Numbered from the stretch's first letter, positions 24,204 to 33,536 are shown. The stretch is 36,422 nt of DNA from Planctomycetia bacterium (GCA_005776475.1 SXPB01000309.1:1-36422), one strand, 5' to 3'. Made by a program: numbers and translations. Notes: generated by a model from the letters alone, not told the origin.

Positions 24204-24636
24204 GCACGAGCGTCGCGGTTGGTTCGCGCGCCTGCTCGGCAACGCGAAGACCTTCGAAGCCTCGCTGGAGACGAGTGTGCGGCCGTGGGCGCTCCTGATC
24301 GGTGGCCTCGGCGGCATCTACCTGATCGGTGTGCTGGTGCTCGTGCTGCGCGGCAGTCCGTTCGACGATCGCCCGTTCGACGCTACCGTGTGGCGCACTT
24401 CGCCGATGGAAGGCGAATCGCCGCGCGGCCAGATGCTCGACGACTTGATGCAGAAGCACCTGCCCGTCGGCATGCCGCGCCCCGAAGTGCACACGCTGCT
24501 CGGCGAACCCGACGCCCGCGGCAACCACGTCTCGATCTGGCGGCTCGGCGATTGGAGCCCGAACGGACTCGATCGCCTCGCCGTGTCGTTCGACGCGGCC
24601 GACAAGCTCAGCCGCCTCGAACACGTGCGGCCGTGA
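24193..24636 (+). CDS. Membrane-anchored BamE/SmpA-like protein
   Basis: 147 residues. A cytosolic N-terminus with basic residues precedes one transmembrane helix (about 31-53, PWALLIGGLGGIYLIGVLVL). The exported part has a motif GMPRPEVHTLLGEPD at 93-107, then a WRLGDW strand and LAVSFDAADKLSRLE. This resembles the SmpA/OmlA (BamE-like) fold used in envelope assembly proteins, though here the protein is anchored by an N-terminal helix rather than a lipid. A true BamE function is not shown. The start overlaps the ferredoxin gene by 11 bases and the gene ends 18 bases from the stop of the convergent serine hydrolase. Confidence 0.65.
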   Translation: MPAEHERRGWFARLLGNAKTFEASLETSVRPWALLIGGLGGIYLIGVLVLVLRGSPFDDRPFDATVWRTSPMEGESPRGQMLDDLMQKHLPVGMPRPEVHTLLGEPDARGNHVSIWRLGDWSPNGLDRLAVSFDAADKLSRLEHVRP

Positions 24637-24654
24637 CGCCCGCGCGGCTGCGGC

Positions 24655-27282
24655 TCACTGCCGCATCGTCGAGCGCCAGTTCGTCGTCGGCAACGGGAAC
24701 GGCGTCGCCGTCACCGGATCGAAGATCGCCGCCTGGAAGTAGGCGGTTGGCCATGGCAGCGGCGGGATCTGCCAGAAGGTGGCGCGGCTGGCGTCGAACA
24801 GCTGGAAGTCGGTGACGAGGATGTCGGTGAACTGCGCGCCGATCCACAGATCGACGATGCCAGGCGCGTAGGACGGCTGCAGGCTCGTGCTGATCGCCAG
24901 CGCGGCGAAACTCGGCGTCGGTAGGCTGCCGGCCCCGGCGTAGACGCGGAACGACTGCGCCGGCGTCACGGTCGATGGCGCCGACAAGTACGGCCCACCG
25001 GTCGACATCGTCAACTGCACGAAGAACGTGCCGCTGGTGCCCTGCGCGTTGGCGACCGAGAGCGCGCGTGAGCCGCCGAGTTGTCCCTGCGGCACGTAGA
25101 ACTCGAGTTGCGTCGGGCTCAGGATGCGGAACCAGCCGTTGTGCCAATTCGCGGTCGTCGTCGCGGTCACCGGGGTGCCGCCGAAGTTCACGCTGGTCAC
25201 GGTGTCGAGGCGTTCGCCGGTGAGCACGAAGGGCGTGTTGGTGACGTTGGGCAGGGCCCCAGTGTTGACCGAGGTCAGGACCGGGCGCCGCGGGAACGTC
25301 GGCATGCCGTAGTTCGGAAACAGATCGTCGGTCGGCCAATTCGTGACCTGTTCGACGAGGTTGTGCAACGACGAATCGGACGTCGACGAGCCACCCTTGG
25401 CGACCAGCACGGTGATGCTGATGCCGTCACTGCGCCACATGGTCCGCGTGTGTGCGTCGCTGAGCGTGCCGCCCTTGTGGTAGGCCCACACGCCGCTCGG
25501 CCGCTGCGACCAGCTGAACGACCCGGGCGTGACGTCTCCAGGTCCTTCGTCCCACTCGGGGAACGAATGGCGCGCCAGCATGCTGGCGGTGCGCGCCGGG
25601 CTCAGCGTGATCCAGTCCGAGTCGAGCCCAAAGGTGCCGGCCATCAGCCGTGCCCAATCGACGACGGCGAACGCCATGCCGCCCGAACCATCGGCCAGCG
25701 CGAAGTCGGTGGTCCACTGTTCGGGCAGCAGGCGCCGATCGGTGTGCAGGTTGCTCGGATACAGATCGAGCTGGCTCGGATAGCCGCGGATCTCGGTGCT
25801 GGCGAGGTTGGCGATCTCCGAGGCGGCGACGCGGGCACGGGTGATGCCGAGCGGGTTGTAGAGCTGCGCCTGCAGGTAGCTCTGCATCGAGCTGTACCCC
25901 GACGTTTGCCGGACGACCTGCGACGCAAGCAGGAACGCCGCGTTCGAGTACTCAGCATAGGAACCAAGCGGGTGCCGCGGCGCCTGTGCCGCCAGCCACT
26001 GGATGCCCTGCCAATGCGTCGCCGGGAGCACCGGCGTGCCGGTCGTGGCGTAGTCAGCGATGTCGTAGCCGTTGTAGTTGCGCACCAGTCCGCTCGTGTA
26101 TTCGAGGCAGTTGAGCAGCGAGCAGTTGTTGAAGTTCCAGCTGCCGCTCGGCGCGCCGATCAGCGTGCGCGGCTTGTCGGCCAGCGACACGAGTCCGTCG
26201 TCGACCATCTCGTGGACCGCCATCGAGGTGAGCACTTTGGTCATGCTGGCGATGCGGAACAGGCTCGTCGGCTGCGCGACCTGGGTGCCTGCTTCGCCCC
26301 ACGTGTAGCCGCGGGCGAACACGAGCCGCCCGTCCTTGGTGATCGCCAATGCGGCGTTGCGCGCCCCGGACCCTTGCATCGCATTCGTCATGTAGGTGTC
26401 GAACGCGGCGAACTCCGGACGTTGCTGGCCGGTGTAGGTCATCGTGCGCGGCAACGGCGTCGGACTCTGCGCGAAGCAACCGGAGACGCGCAGGCCAGTG
26501 CCGGAGCCACCCGACGCGATCACGATCGGCACGTAGCCGGCGTTGGTCAGCGTCGTGTACTGCGTCGCGTAGCCGGTCGTCGTGTAGTTCGAGCGCGCCG
26601 CCCACGCCCCCACGCGATCGTCATGCCACACCGAGATGTAGCGCTGGCTGTCGGACATGCCGAGTGCGGCGATGCGCGCGTTCACCGGATAGTACGCATT
26701 CCACGTGTCGGCGAAGTCGGCGTGCGTGTCGTCGAACTTGAAACCCCACGGCAGGTTGCTGGTGTTGAGCTCGAACACCGCGCAGTAGAGCGGCGTGGCC
26801 GCGGTGCCGTGGATGTCGACGCTCACCAGGATGCGCCCCAGGTCGCGCTGGAGGGCGACGATCCCTTCGAAGTTCGACTCGCTGGAGTCGGTGTAGTAGA
26901 CGACCGCGGCGCCGTCGTTGACCATGACCGCGGCGAACACCGTGTCGGCGCCGGAGCCGGCGGCGGTCACGATCTTCAGCCGGTAGCCCTGGTTGATCCA
27001 GCTGGTGCGCCACGTCGTGTAGGTCGCCTGGCTCATGTTGTGCGAGCTGACCCACGACGGGCCCGCTTCCTGGGCCCAGATCGCCGAGTAGCGCGGCGAG
27101 GCGAGGCCCCCGGCGACCGACAACTGTTTGAGTCGATAGCCCTGCCCGGCCAACGACGTGAAACTCGACTGGTGCGAAGCCGCGGACACGTCGTGGTAGC
27201 CGACGACCTGGGCAGGAAGGCACGCGGCAACCGCCAGGACAGCAAGCGCACCGAGACAACGAAACAGGTGGCGAACGTTCAT
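24655..27282 (-). CDS. Exported serine hydrolase with BTRD1-like repeats and class C beta-lactamase domain
   Basis: 875 residues. The N-terminal export signal contains Cys21 in an AVAAC context (either lipobox or a Sec signal). Residues about 26-270 are degenerate repeats with GYRLKQLSVAGG, SPRYSAIWAQEAG and GYRLKIVTAAGSG, as in polyglycine-hydrolase-like (BTRD1) repeats. The class C beta-lactamase/DD-peptidase-like domain has SMTK (346-349), YSN (445-447) and HKGG (602-605), so the catalytic set is complete. After it come an IPT/TIG-like domain (GERLDTVTSVNFGG) and a C-terminal module (FFVQLTMSTGGPYLS through FPLPTTNWRS). The natural substrate is unknown: an esterase, peptidase or peptidoglycan target are all possible. 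The frame continues upstream to 28596, but the ATG at 27282 gives the signal peptide. Confidence 0.85.
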   Translation of the reverse strand: MNVRHLFRCLGALAVLAVAACLPAQVVGYHDVSAASHQSSFTSLAGQGYRLKQLSVAGGLASPRYSAIWAQEAGPSWVSSHNMSQATYTTWRTSWINQGYRLKIVTAAGSGADTVFAAVMVNDGAAVVYYTDSSESNFEGIVALQRDLGRILVSVDIHGTAATPLYCAVFELNTSNLPWGFKFDDTHADFADTWNAYYPVNARIAALGMSDSQRYISVWHDDRVGAWAARSNYTTTGYATQYTTLTNAGYVPIVIASGGSGTGLRVSGCFAQSPTPLPRTMTYTGQQRPEFAAFDTYMTNAMQGSGARNAALAITKDGRLVFARGYTWGEAGTQVAQPTSLFRIASMTKVLTSMAVHEMVDDGLVSLADKPRTLIGAPSGSWNFNNCSLLNCLEYTSGLVRNYNGYDIADYATTGTPVLPATHWQGIQWLAAQAPRHPLGSYAEYSNAAFLLASQVVRQTSGYSSMQSYLQAQLYNPLGITRARVAASEIANLASTEIRGYPSQLDLYPSNLHTDRRLLPEQWTTDFALADGSGGMAFAVVDWARLMAGTFGLDSDWITLSPARTASMLARHSFPEWDEGPGDVTPGSFSWSQRPSGVWAYHKGGTLSDAHTRTMWRSDGISITVLVAKGGSSTSDSSLHNLVEQVTNWPTDDLFPNYGMPTFPRRPVLTSVNTGALPNVTNTPFVLTGERLDTVTSVNFGGTPVTATTTANWHNGWFRILSPTQLEFYVPQGQLGGSRALSVANAQGTSGTFFVQLTMSTGGPYLSAPSTVTPAQSFRVYAGAGSLPTPSFAALAISTSLQPSYAPGIVDLWIGAQFTDILVTDFQLFDASRATFWQIPPLPWPTAYFQAAIFDPVTATPFPLPTTNWRSTMRQ

Positions 27283-27449
27283 CGTGCCTAGGCAGCGAAC
27301 CCCGGCCCGATTGCGTTCGTGAAATACTCGCGACAACCGCGGCCCGGAGGCATTTTCGGCCGAGCAATCGCGGCAACCCGCACGCACAGCCGCAGCCTGG
27401 ACAGTAGATTGCGACACCTCGTCCCCTCTGAGACCACGCCGCCACGCGT

Positions 27450-27454
27450 GGAGG
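27450..27454 (+). promoter_or_regulatory. Strong ribosome binding site of the sugar operon
   Basis: GGAGG with five bases (TTCCC) before the ATG at 27460. It is one of the few clear Shine-Dalgarno sites in this window and sets the start of the TIM-barrel gene, favouring it over the open extension to 27319. Confidence 0.7.
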
Positions 27455-27459
27455 TTCCC

Positions 27460-28506
27460 ATGCCGCAGCGAAACACCTTCCCGAAGCTCCACAACGCGAC
27501 CTGGCCCGGCCTCGTCGGCAAGGAAGCCGGCACCGACCATCCGCCGATCGCCCTCGACCGCATGCTCGACTTCACGGCCCGCGCGCGCGTCGACGGCCGT
27601 GGTTTCGATGGCGTCGACATCTTCCTGTCGCTGCCGCACACGAGCATCGATGCGACCGACGAGGAACTGAAACAGCTCGCCGACAAGGTCAGCTCGCGCG
27701 GCCTCGTGATCGGCTCGTTGGTGGCGCCGGTCTGGGGCGGCACCGGCGGCGGCTCGGCGATGGGCGACGCCAGCCAACGGCGCGCGTTCCTGACCCAGGT
27801 CGAGAAGGCCTGCGGCATCGGCCAACGGCTGCGCGAACTCGGCATCCGCAAGTACGGCATCGTGCGCATCGATTCGGCGAGCAGTGTCAGCGAATGGGCC
27901 AAGAACCCCGACGCCAGCCAGAAGGCGATCGCGTCGACGTTCCGGGCCGCCGCCGACATCGCCAAGGACCACGGCGAACGGCTCGCGGCCGAGGGCGAGA
28001 TCTGCTGGGGCGGCATGCATAGCTGGCGCCGCATGGTCGAACTGCTCGAACTCGTCGATCGCCGTTCCGTGCTCGGCTTCCAGGCCGACATGGCGCACAC
28101 GCTGCTCTACACGCTCGGCTACAACGCGCCGGACGATCGCCTGCTGCCGGCCGACTACGACTGGCGCGATCGCAAGGTGCTCGACGCTGCCTACACCAAG
28201 CTGACCGATGCGCTGCGGCCGTGGACCTTCGACTTCCACGTCGCCCAGAACGACGCGACCGTGTTCGGCTCCGGCTCGCACGACAAGACCGGGCGCCACT
28301 GCCTGCCGAAGGATCCGAACGGCAAGCTCGACATCTCCCACCACGCCGGCTTCTGGCTGCGTCCCGGTGGCCAGCCGAACCGAACCATCGCGCACATGTG
28401 CTGGGACGGCTGCATGTTCCCCAACGCCGTGATGGAGACGCAGCAGACCTGGAACGACATCCTCGGCGCCATGCTCGCGGTGCGCGACACGCACGGCTGG
28501 TCGTAG
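27460..28506 (+). CDS. TIM-barrel sugar isomerase/epimerase (xylose isomerase-like)
   Basis: 348 residues. Features of a xylose-isomerase-like TIM barrel are visible: an N-terminal [89 protein letters not shown] and FDFHVAQND, with conserved Glu, Asp and His residues typical of metal-dependent sugar isomerase/epimerases. The substrate cannot be read directly. It is the first gene of a tight operon with a Gfo/Idh/MocA dehydrogenase (25 bases away), an MDR zinc dehydrogenase and an SDR. This set recalls YcjR, which epimerises 3-ketoglucosides at C4. The ATG follows a GGAGG site. Confidence 0.85.
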   Translation: MPQRNTFPKLHNATWPGLVGKEAGTDHPPIALDRMLDFTARARVDGRGFDGVDIFLSLPHTSIDATDEELKQLADKVSSRGLVIGSLVAPVWGGTGGGSAMGDASQRRAFLTQVEKACGIGQRLRELGIRKYGIVRIDSASSVSEWAKNPDASQKAIASTFRAAADIAKDHGERLAAEGEICWGGMHSWRRMVELLELVDRRSVLGFQADMAHTLLYTLGYNAPDDRLLPADYDWRDRKVLDAAYTKLTDALRPWTFDFHVAQNDATVFGSGSHDKTGRHCLPKDPNGKLDISHHAGFWLRPGGQPNRTIAHMCWDGCMFPNAVMETQQTWNDILGAMLAVRDTHGWS

Positions 28507-28531
28507 GCACCACTTCCCCGAGAGTCCTGTC

Positions 28532-29677
28532 ATGCAGAAGAAACCCTGGAACGTCGGCGTCATCGGCTGCGGCTTCATGGGCCGCGCCCACAGCAACGCC
28601 TATCGCAAGGCCGCGAACTTCTTCGACCTGCCGCTGCAGCCGGTGCTGCAAGCGTGCTGCGCGCGCACGCGCAGCGATGCGGCGGCATTCGCCGATCGCT
28701 GGGGCTTCGCGTCGTTCGAGACCGACTGGCGGCGACTTATCGATCGCAGGGACATCGACGCGATCGACATCTGCACGCCGAACGACACCCACCTGGAGAT
28801 CGCGCTGGCGGCGGCCGCTGCCGGCAAGGCGATCCTGTGCGAAAAGCCACTGGCGCGCACGGCGGCCGAGGGCGCTGCCATGGTCGCCGCGGTCGAACGC
28901 GCCAAGGTGCCCAACACCGTCTGGTACAACTACCGCCGTATTCCGGCGGTGACGCTCGCCAAGAAGCTGATCGACCAGGGCCGGCTCGGTCGCGTGTTCC
29001 ACTACCGCGCGCAGTTCCTGCAGGACTGGACCATCGCCGCCGAACTGCCGCAGGGCGGCACCGGCCTGTGGCGCCTCGACAAGGCCGTCGCCGGCAGCGG
29101 CGTCACCGGCGACCTGCTGGCGCACTGCATCGACACCGCGATGTGGTTGAACGGCGGCATCGACAACGTCACCGCGATGACGGAGACGTTCGTCAAGGAA
29201 CGCAAACACAACCTCACCGGCAAGGTCGAGAAGGTCGGGATCGACGACGCCTGCGCCTTCCTCGCCCGCTTCGGCAACGGCTCGCTCGGCATCTTCGAGA
29301 GCACGCGCTACGCGCGCGGCCACAAGGCCCTCTACACGTTCGAGATCAACGGCGAGCACGCGTCGATTCGCTGGGACCTGCACGACCTGCACCGGCTCGA
29401 GTGGTTCGACCACAAGGACGAGTCGCTGGTGCGGGGCTGGCGTTCGATCCACGTGACCGACCGCGAGATGCCGTACATGAGCCACTGGTGGGTGCCGGGC
29501 CTGCAGATCGGCTACGAGCACTCGTTCGTGCACCAGGTCGCCGACTTCGTCGAAGGCATCGCCGCGGGCACCGCCGTCGCGCCGACGTTCGCCGAAGCGC
29601 AGCGCACGCAGCACGTCTGCGACGCCGTGCTGCAATCGGCCGCCAACGGGCAGTGGGCCAGCGTTCCCGGGCACTGA
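28532..29677 (+). CDS. Gfo/Idh/MocA family NAD(P)-dependent oxidoreductase
   Basis: 381 residues. Rossmann motif GVIGCGFMG at 9-17, the CEKPLART segment (EKP at 104-106) that contacts the nicotinamide in this family, and [14 protein letters not shown] (about 193-206) with H198 and D201 as probable catalytic residues. The C-terminal beta-sheet domain completes the family layout. Enzymes of this family oxidise sugars or inositols at a ring hydroxyl; in the Ycj set the member YcjS makes 3-keto-glucosides. Here it is the second gene of the operon, 25 bases after the isomerase and one base before the MDR gene, so substrate channelling between these enzymes is plausible but not shown. Confidence 0.9.
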   Translation: MQKKPWNVGVIGCGFMGRAHSNAYRKAANFFDLPLQPVLQACCARTRSDAAAFADRWGFASFETDWRRLIDRRDIDAIDICTPNDTHLEIALAAAAAGKAILCEKPLARTAAEGAAMVAAVERAKVPNTVWYNYRRIPAVTLAKKLIDQGRLGRVFHYRAQFLQDWTIAAELPQGGTGLWRLDKAVAGSGVTGDLLAHCIDTAMWLNGGIDNVTAMTETFVKERKHNLTGKVEKVGIDDACAFLARFGNGSLGIFESTRYARGHKALYTFEINGEHASIRWDLHDLHRLEWFDHKDESLVRGWRSIHVTDREMPYMSHWWVPGLQIGYEHSFVHQVADFVEGIAAGTAVAPTFAEAQRTQHVCDAVLQSAANGQWASVPGH

Positions 29678-29678
29678 C

Positions 29679-30809
29679 ATGACCTGCACCGTTCCCGCAG
29701 TGCGGCTGGTCGGTTCCGCGGCGATCGATCCGGCGACGGCGTCGTCGACCGGCAACCTCGCGATGGCGGACGTTGTCGTCGGCGATCCGGGCCCCGGCGA
29801 AGTGCTCGTCGAACCGCTGTTCGTCGGCGTCTGCGGCTCCGACAACAGCGCGTCGCTCGGCAAGGCGAACTTCGCGTGGGTGCAGCGGCCGCGCACGCTC
29901 GGCCACGAGTTCTCGGCGCGCATCCTCGCGTTCGGGCCCGGCGCCGAAGGCCACGCGGGCCTGCGCGTCGGCGACGTCGTCTGCGCGCTGGCGATGCGCG
30001 GCTGCCAGGATCCGCGCTGCCGCGGCTGCCGGCGCGGCAAATGGAACTACTGCCGGCGCAAACGCATCATCGGCTTCCACCGCGACGGCGGCCTGGCCCG
30101 CCGCACGATCCTCGAAGTCGATCGCTGCGTGCCGCTGCGGTCCGGCATCACGCCGCTGCAGGCGGCGCTGATCGAACCACTGTCGGTCGTCGCGCAAGGT
30201 GTGCTGCGCAAATGCGGCATCCAACCCGGCATGGACGTCGTCGTGTCGGGCTGCGGCATCATGGGCCTGATGGCGGCCGAGCTGGCGCGCCATGCCGGCG
30301 CCCGCGTCGCAGTGACCGGCGTCGAACGCGACCGCGAAGTCCGGCTGGCGCTCGCGGCCCAGCGCGGCTTCCTGCCGATCGTGGTGTCGGCCGAACAACC
30401 GCTGCACGAACGGCTGCGCCTCGGCCTCGACGCGCTGGACGGCACGCGCTTTGGCGACACGTTCGACGACGGCCTCGTCGACGTGCTGATCGAGTGCTCG
30501 GGCGCGCCGTCGTCGCTGGCGACCGCCGGCCTCGCCGTGCAGCCGGAAGGCACCATCTGCACGATCGCGACGTACCCGTGCGACGTCGCCTTCGGCGCCA
30601 CCGCGTTCACCCGTTCGGGCCAGCAAATGCAGGGCGTGATGGGCAGCAGCCACGAGGACTACGACAACGCGCAACTGCTGTTGCAGCGCGGCGTGCTGCC
30701 GGTCGAGGCCTACGCGACCACGTATCCGTTCGCGAACGCACTCGACGCGCTCGCCGACTCGATCGCCGCGAAGACGACGAAGGCAATCGTTCAGGTGCAC
30801 GGCTCGTGA
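29679..30809 (+). CDS. Zinc-dependent medium-chain dehydrogenase (MDR)
   Basis: 376 residues. The catalytic-zinc ligands are visible in GVCGSD (Cys52) and LGHEF (GHE at 75-77), and the structural zinc is signed by Cys109, Cys114, Cys117 and Cys125. A Rossmann GCGIMG motif at about 201-206 binds NAD(P). It is similar to threonine/sorbitol-type and glycoside dehydrogenases of the MDR superfamily. In the E. coli Ycj set, YcjQ of this type works on the gulo-configured 3-keto glycoside. It starts one base after the stop of the Gfo/Idh gene and ends overlapping the GTG of the SDR gene (GTGA), so translation is coupled through the operon. Confidence 0.9.
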   Translation: MTCTVPAVRLVGSAAIDPATASSTGNLAMADVVVGDPGPGEVLVEPLFVGVCGSDNSASLGKANFAWVQRPRTLGHEFSARILAFGPGAEGHAGLRVGDVVCALAMRGCQDPRCRGCRRGKWNYCRRKRIIGFHRDGGLARRTILEVDRCVPLRSGITPLQAALIEPLSVVAQGVLRKCGIQPGMDVVVSGCGIMGLMAAELARHAGARVAVTGVERDREVRLALAAQRGFLPIVVSAEQPLHERLRLGLDALDGTRFGDTFDDGLVDVLIECSGAPSSLATAGLAVQPEGTICTIATYPCDVAFGATAFTRSGQQMQGVMGSSHEDYDNAQLLLQRGVLPVEAYATTYPFANALDALADSIAAKTTKAIVQVHGS

Positions 30810-31798
30810 ACGGCGCCACCGTGCTGGTGACCGGCGGCACCGGCTGCATCGGTGCGGTCACGGTGCGCGATCTGCTGGCGCAAGGGGCGGAGCGCGTCGT
30901 CGTCGCTTCGCGCAGCGGCGGCATCGGCCTCTTGTCGTTGTGGTCGAAGACGACGCGCGACCCACGCCTCGTCTGCATCGTCGCCGACCTCGGCGAACCG
31001 GCGGCACTCGTGCGCGCGATCACCGAACATTGTCCAACCCACGTTGTGCACCTCGGTGGCTTGCAGAGTCCCGATTGCGACGCCGATCCGGCGCGCGGCC
31101 TCGCCGTCAACGTCGGCGGCACGCAGGTGCTGCTGGAGACCGTCGAGCGCATGGCCGCACCGCTGCGGCGCTTCGTGTTCGCCAGTTCCGCCGCGGTCTA
31201 CGGCCCGCGCAGCCTGTATCCGGGCCCGGTTGTGCATGAAGGCGATCCGCTGCAACCGCCCAATCGCTACGGCACGTGGAAGCTCGCCGGCGAGCACTTG
31301 TGCCGGCTGTTCGCACAGCGCACCGGCGTAGCAACGGTGTGCTTGCGGCTCAACACCACGTACGGACTCGGCCGCGCCCGCGGTCGCACGGCAGCACCGA
31401 CGACGGCGATGAAAAACGTCGCTGCGGGTGCTGTGCGCGGCACCGTGGTGCCGTTCGTGATGCCCTACCAAGGCCGCGAGAACTACCACTACGTCGAAGA
31501 CGTCGGTGCGGCCTTCGCGGCAGCGACGCTGGCCCCGTTCACGGGCTTTGGCGCCTTCAACATCCGCGGCCAGACGATCGAGGTCGCCGCGTTCCTGGCG
31601 CTGGTGCGCGACGTCGCCGCCGAACTCGGCATGGCGCACGCCTGCAACCTGTCGATCGCCGCTGATGCGACGCCGAACCTGTTCGTCAGCGACCTCGACG
31701 ACCGCGCGATCCAGGCCCGCTTTCCCGGCCTGCCGTGCACGCCGCTGCGCGAGGGCATCGCCCGTTCGCTGCGCGAGTTCGCGGCGCGGACCTCCTGA
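30806..31798 (+). CDS. NAD-dependent epimerase/dehydratase (extended SDR)
   Basis: 330 residues, starting with GTG in a GTGA overlap with the MDR gene. The extended-SDR layout is clear: VLVTGGTGCIG (cofactor loop, G10, G13, G16), SSAAVYG (Ser127/128 active-site strand), and the YGTWK motif with Tyr155 and Lys159. These are followed by RLNTTYGLGRARG and a YHYVEDVGAAF segment typical of sugar-nucleotide epimerases and dehydratases. The substrate in this context is probably a carbohydrate derivative of the operon. It could be a nucleotide-sugar enzyme, or act on a free or glycosidic keto sugar. It is the last gene of the operon, followed by a hairpin. Confidence 0.88.
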   Translation: MNGATVLVTGGTGCIGAVTVRDLLAQGAERVVVASRSGGIGLLSLWSKTTRDPRLVCIVADLGEPAALVRAITEHCPTHVVHLGGLQSPDCDADPARGLAVNVGGTQVLLETVERMAAPLRRFVFASSAAVYGPRSLYPGPVVHEGDPLQPPNRYGTWKLAGEHLCRLFAQRTGVATVCLRLNTTYGLGRARGRTAAPTTAMKNVAAGAVRGTVVPFVMPYQGRENYHYVEDVGAAFAAATLAPFTGFGAFNIRGQTIEVAAFLALVRDVAAELGMAHACNLSIAADATPNLFVSDLDDRAIQARFPGLPCTPLREGIARSLREFAARTS

Positions 31799-31822
31799 AG
31801 GCCCGCGACGAACGAGAATCGC

Positions 31823-31842
31823 CGCCGGTTTGTCCACCGGCG
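31823..31842 (+). terminator. Hairpin after the carbohydrate operon
   Basis: CGCCGGT and ACCGGCG pair around a TTGTCC loop, 24 bases after the SDR stop. There is no T run afterwards, so intrinsic termination is only tentative. Confidence 0.4.
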
Positions 31843-31904
31843 CGCGCGCCGGGTCATTTCGGAAGGGTCGGGCATCTCCGCCCGGAACGACCGAGGACCC
31901 ACCG

Positions 31905-32150
31905 ATGTTCCGCTCCCCACCACTCATCGCGGCGCTCGCCGCATTCCTGCTCGGCACCGACGCCTTTGCCCAGATCGTGCCGCCCGGCGCCGCGGCCGCA
32001 CAAGCGACGTTCATGACGCGCCACGCTGTCGCGAGCGGCGGACGCGCGTCGGGCGGGAGAGCCGAAAACTGTCGCGGCACGCGACGATTTGCGGCGCTCG
32101 CGGCCCAACGTCGCGGTCACCACGGCCCCGCGTCAGAACTCGCCGAGTGA
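31905..32150 (+). CDS. Short ORF with signal peptide, possible gene remnant
   Basis: 81 residues. The N-terminus (MFRSPPLIAALAAFLLGTDAFA, then QIVPPG) is a good Sec signal, and GAGGA precedes the ATG by seven bases. The rest (residues about 35-81) is arginine-rich and low complexity, unlike a secreted domain, and it runs into the 3' end of the convergent kelch gene (18-base overlap). It may be the start of an exported protein lost by truncation or frameshift, or a short secreted peptide. A shadow ORF cannot be excluded. Confidence 0.3.
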   Translation: MFRSPPLIAALAAFLLGTDAFAQIVPPGAAAAQATFMTRHAVASGGRASGGRAENCRGTRRFAALAAQRRGHHGPASELAE

Positions 32151-33536
32151 CAGCTGCAGGCCGTTGCTGAACGCCACTCCGGCGGCGTTGGCGGCGACCT
32201 GCGGCGTGAACGCCTGCAGGTAGATCTGCGCACTGCGCAACGTCAGTAGATTCGGAATTGCGATCACCAGCGTGTCGGCGCCAACGCCGGGCGTCATCGC
32301 CATCCCAGGCACCTCGTGGCCGGTCAGCAACCAGCAGCCATTCATGCCCAGCCACCCCATCGGAATCGGCAGCGAGCCGCCCAACGACGAGAAGTCCTTC
32401 TGGAAGCCGAGCGCCAGCGCAGCGACTCCGGGCGCGCCGCCCGTGAGCGCGACGGTGACGCTGGTGCCGAGCACCGGGCGCGAACCACCGACGACGTCAA
32501 GCGACGGCACGGGCGCACCGCAGCCCGCGCCATACAGCTCCGCACTCGCGGGGATCGGCGGCACCACGAACTGCCACGTGTCATTCATCAGCACCGACTG
32601 GTTCAAGTGGTCGATGCGCCAACCGCCGAACATCAGCATCACGCCGCGCACCGGGTCGTCGCACATCGCGTGTCCGCTGCGGCCGCGTGGACTCTTCGCC
32701 GTCGCCACCTGCTGCATCCCGCCACTGAGCCGCCACGTCTGCGATCCCGTCGGCGCGTAACCGTCGTAGCCGCCGTACAGCATCAGCGCACCACCACGAG
32801 TGCACGGACTGATCGCTTCGCCACTGCTGTAGGCAACGCCGCCGCCAACCGACGCTGCCGACCACGCGACGCCATCCCATTGCCACAGCTTCCACCCGAT
32901 CGCCAGGTACGGGTTGTAGCTCAGCACCTTGAACGGAACGTGGAACACGCAGCGGGCGAGCCCCGGGTCGTAGGTGAAGTTCGACTCGCCGACCCAACTC
33001 TGCACCGCCACCGGCGACGTGATCGTGGTCCACGTCGTGCCGTCCCATTCATCGACGGTCGAGTCGTCACGCGCAACGCACAGACGCGAACGATTGCTGT
33101 CATAGGCGACCCGCAACCGGCCGGTGGCGCCACTCACACCACCGGGACATGTCGTCGCCTGCGACCACGTGGTGCCGTTCCATTCCCACAAAGCACCGTT
33201 CGCCAGCACCAGCGCGGTGACGCCGCGCGCCGAATCGAACGCCATGCCATTGGCCGACTGTGCCGGCGGCGACACCGGCGGCGTGCGCAAGATCCAATCG
33301 CTGCCGTCCCATTCCCAGGTGTCGTTGAGCGGCACCGACGTTGCCGACCGTCCGCCGAACATCACGATCCGCGACCGCACGCTGTCGAACACCATCGCAT
33401 GCGCCGAACGCGCTGGCGGTCGATGCGCCGGTTGTCGTTCCACCCAATTGCTCTGGGCTTGCAGTCCGCCCCACGGAATCGTGGTTGCGCCAACGAACAG
33501 GATGGCGATGCAGTGCACTCGCGACGATGGGCGCAT
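32133..33536 (-). CDS. Secreted kelch-repeat protein with C-terminal module
   Basis: 467 residues. A signal sequence precedes QSNW (about residue 28). Kelch-like repeats follow, each with a RSAHAMVFDS-type start, a MFGG turn and a WEWDG strand (for example about 41-82, 92-120, 288-322). They build a beta-propeller that probably binds carbohydrate or protein; galactose-oxidase-type active-site residues are not evident. Residues about 331-467 form the beta-rich module common to several exported proteins here (YGAGCG, LTGGAPG, GWLGMNGCWLLTG, FSNGLQLSLG). It is divergent from the propeller gene at 33624, sharing an 87-base promoter region, and probably surface associated. Confidence 0.82.
   Translation of the reverse strand: MRPSSRVHCIAILFVGATTIPWGGLQAQSNWVERQPAHRPPARSAHAMVFDSVRSRIVMFGGRSATSVPLNDTWEWDGSDWILRTPPVSPPAQSANGMAFDSARGVTALVLANGALWEWNGTTWSQATTCPGGVSGATGRLRVAYDSNRSRLCVARDDSTVDEWDGTTWTTITSPVAVQSWVGESNFTYDPGLARCVFHVPFKVLSYNPYLAIGWKLWQWDGVAWSAASVGGGVAYSSGEAISPCTRGGALMLYGGYDGYAPTGSQTWRLSGGMQQVATAKSPRGRSGHAMCDDPVRGVMLMFGGWRIDHLNQSVLMNDTWQFVVPPIPASAELYGAGCGAPVPSLDVVGGSRPVLGTSVTVALTGGAPGVAALALGFQKDFSSLGGSLPIPMGWLGMNGCWLLTGHEVPGMAMTPGVGADTLVIAIPNLLTLRSAQIYLQAFTPQVAANAAGVAFSNGLQLSLGEF

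Noticed and set aside
24655-28596. Extension of the serine hydrolase frame to 28596
   Set aside because: The added part is antisense to the sugar isomerase gene; the internal ATG at 27282 gives a proper export signal.
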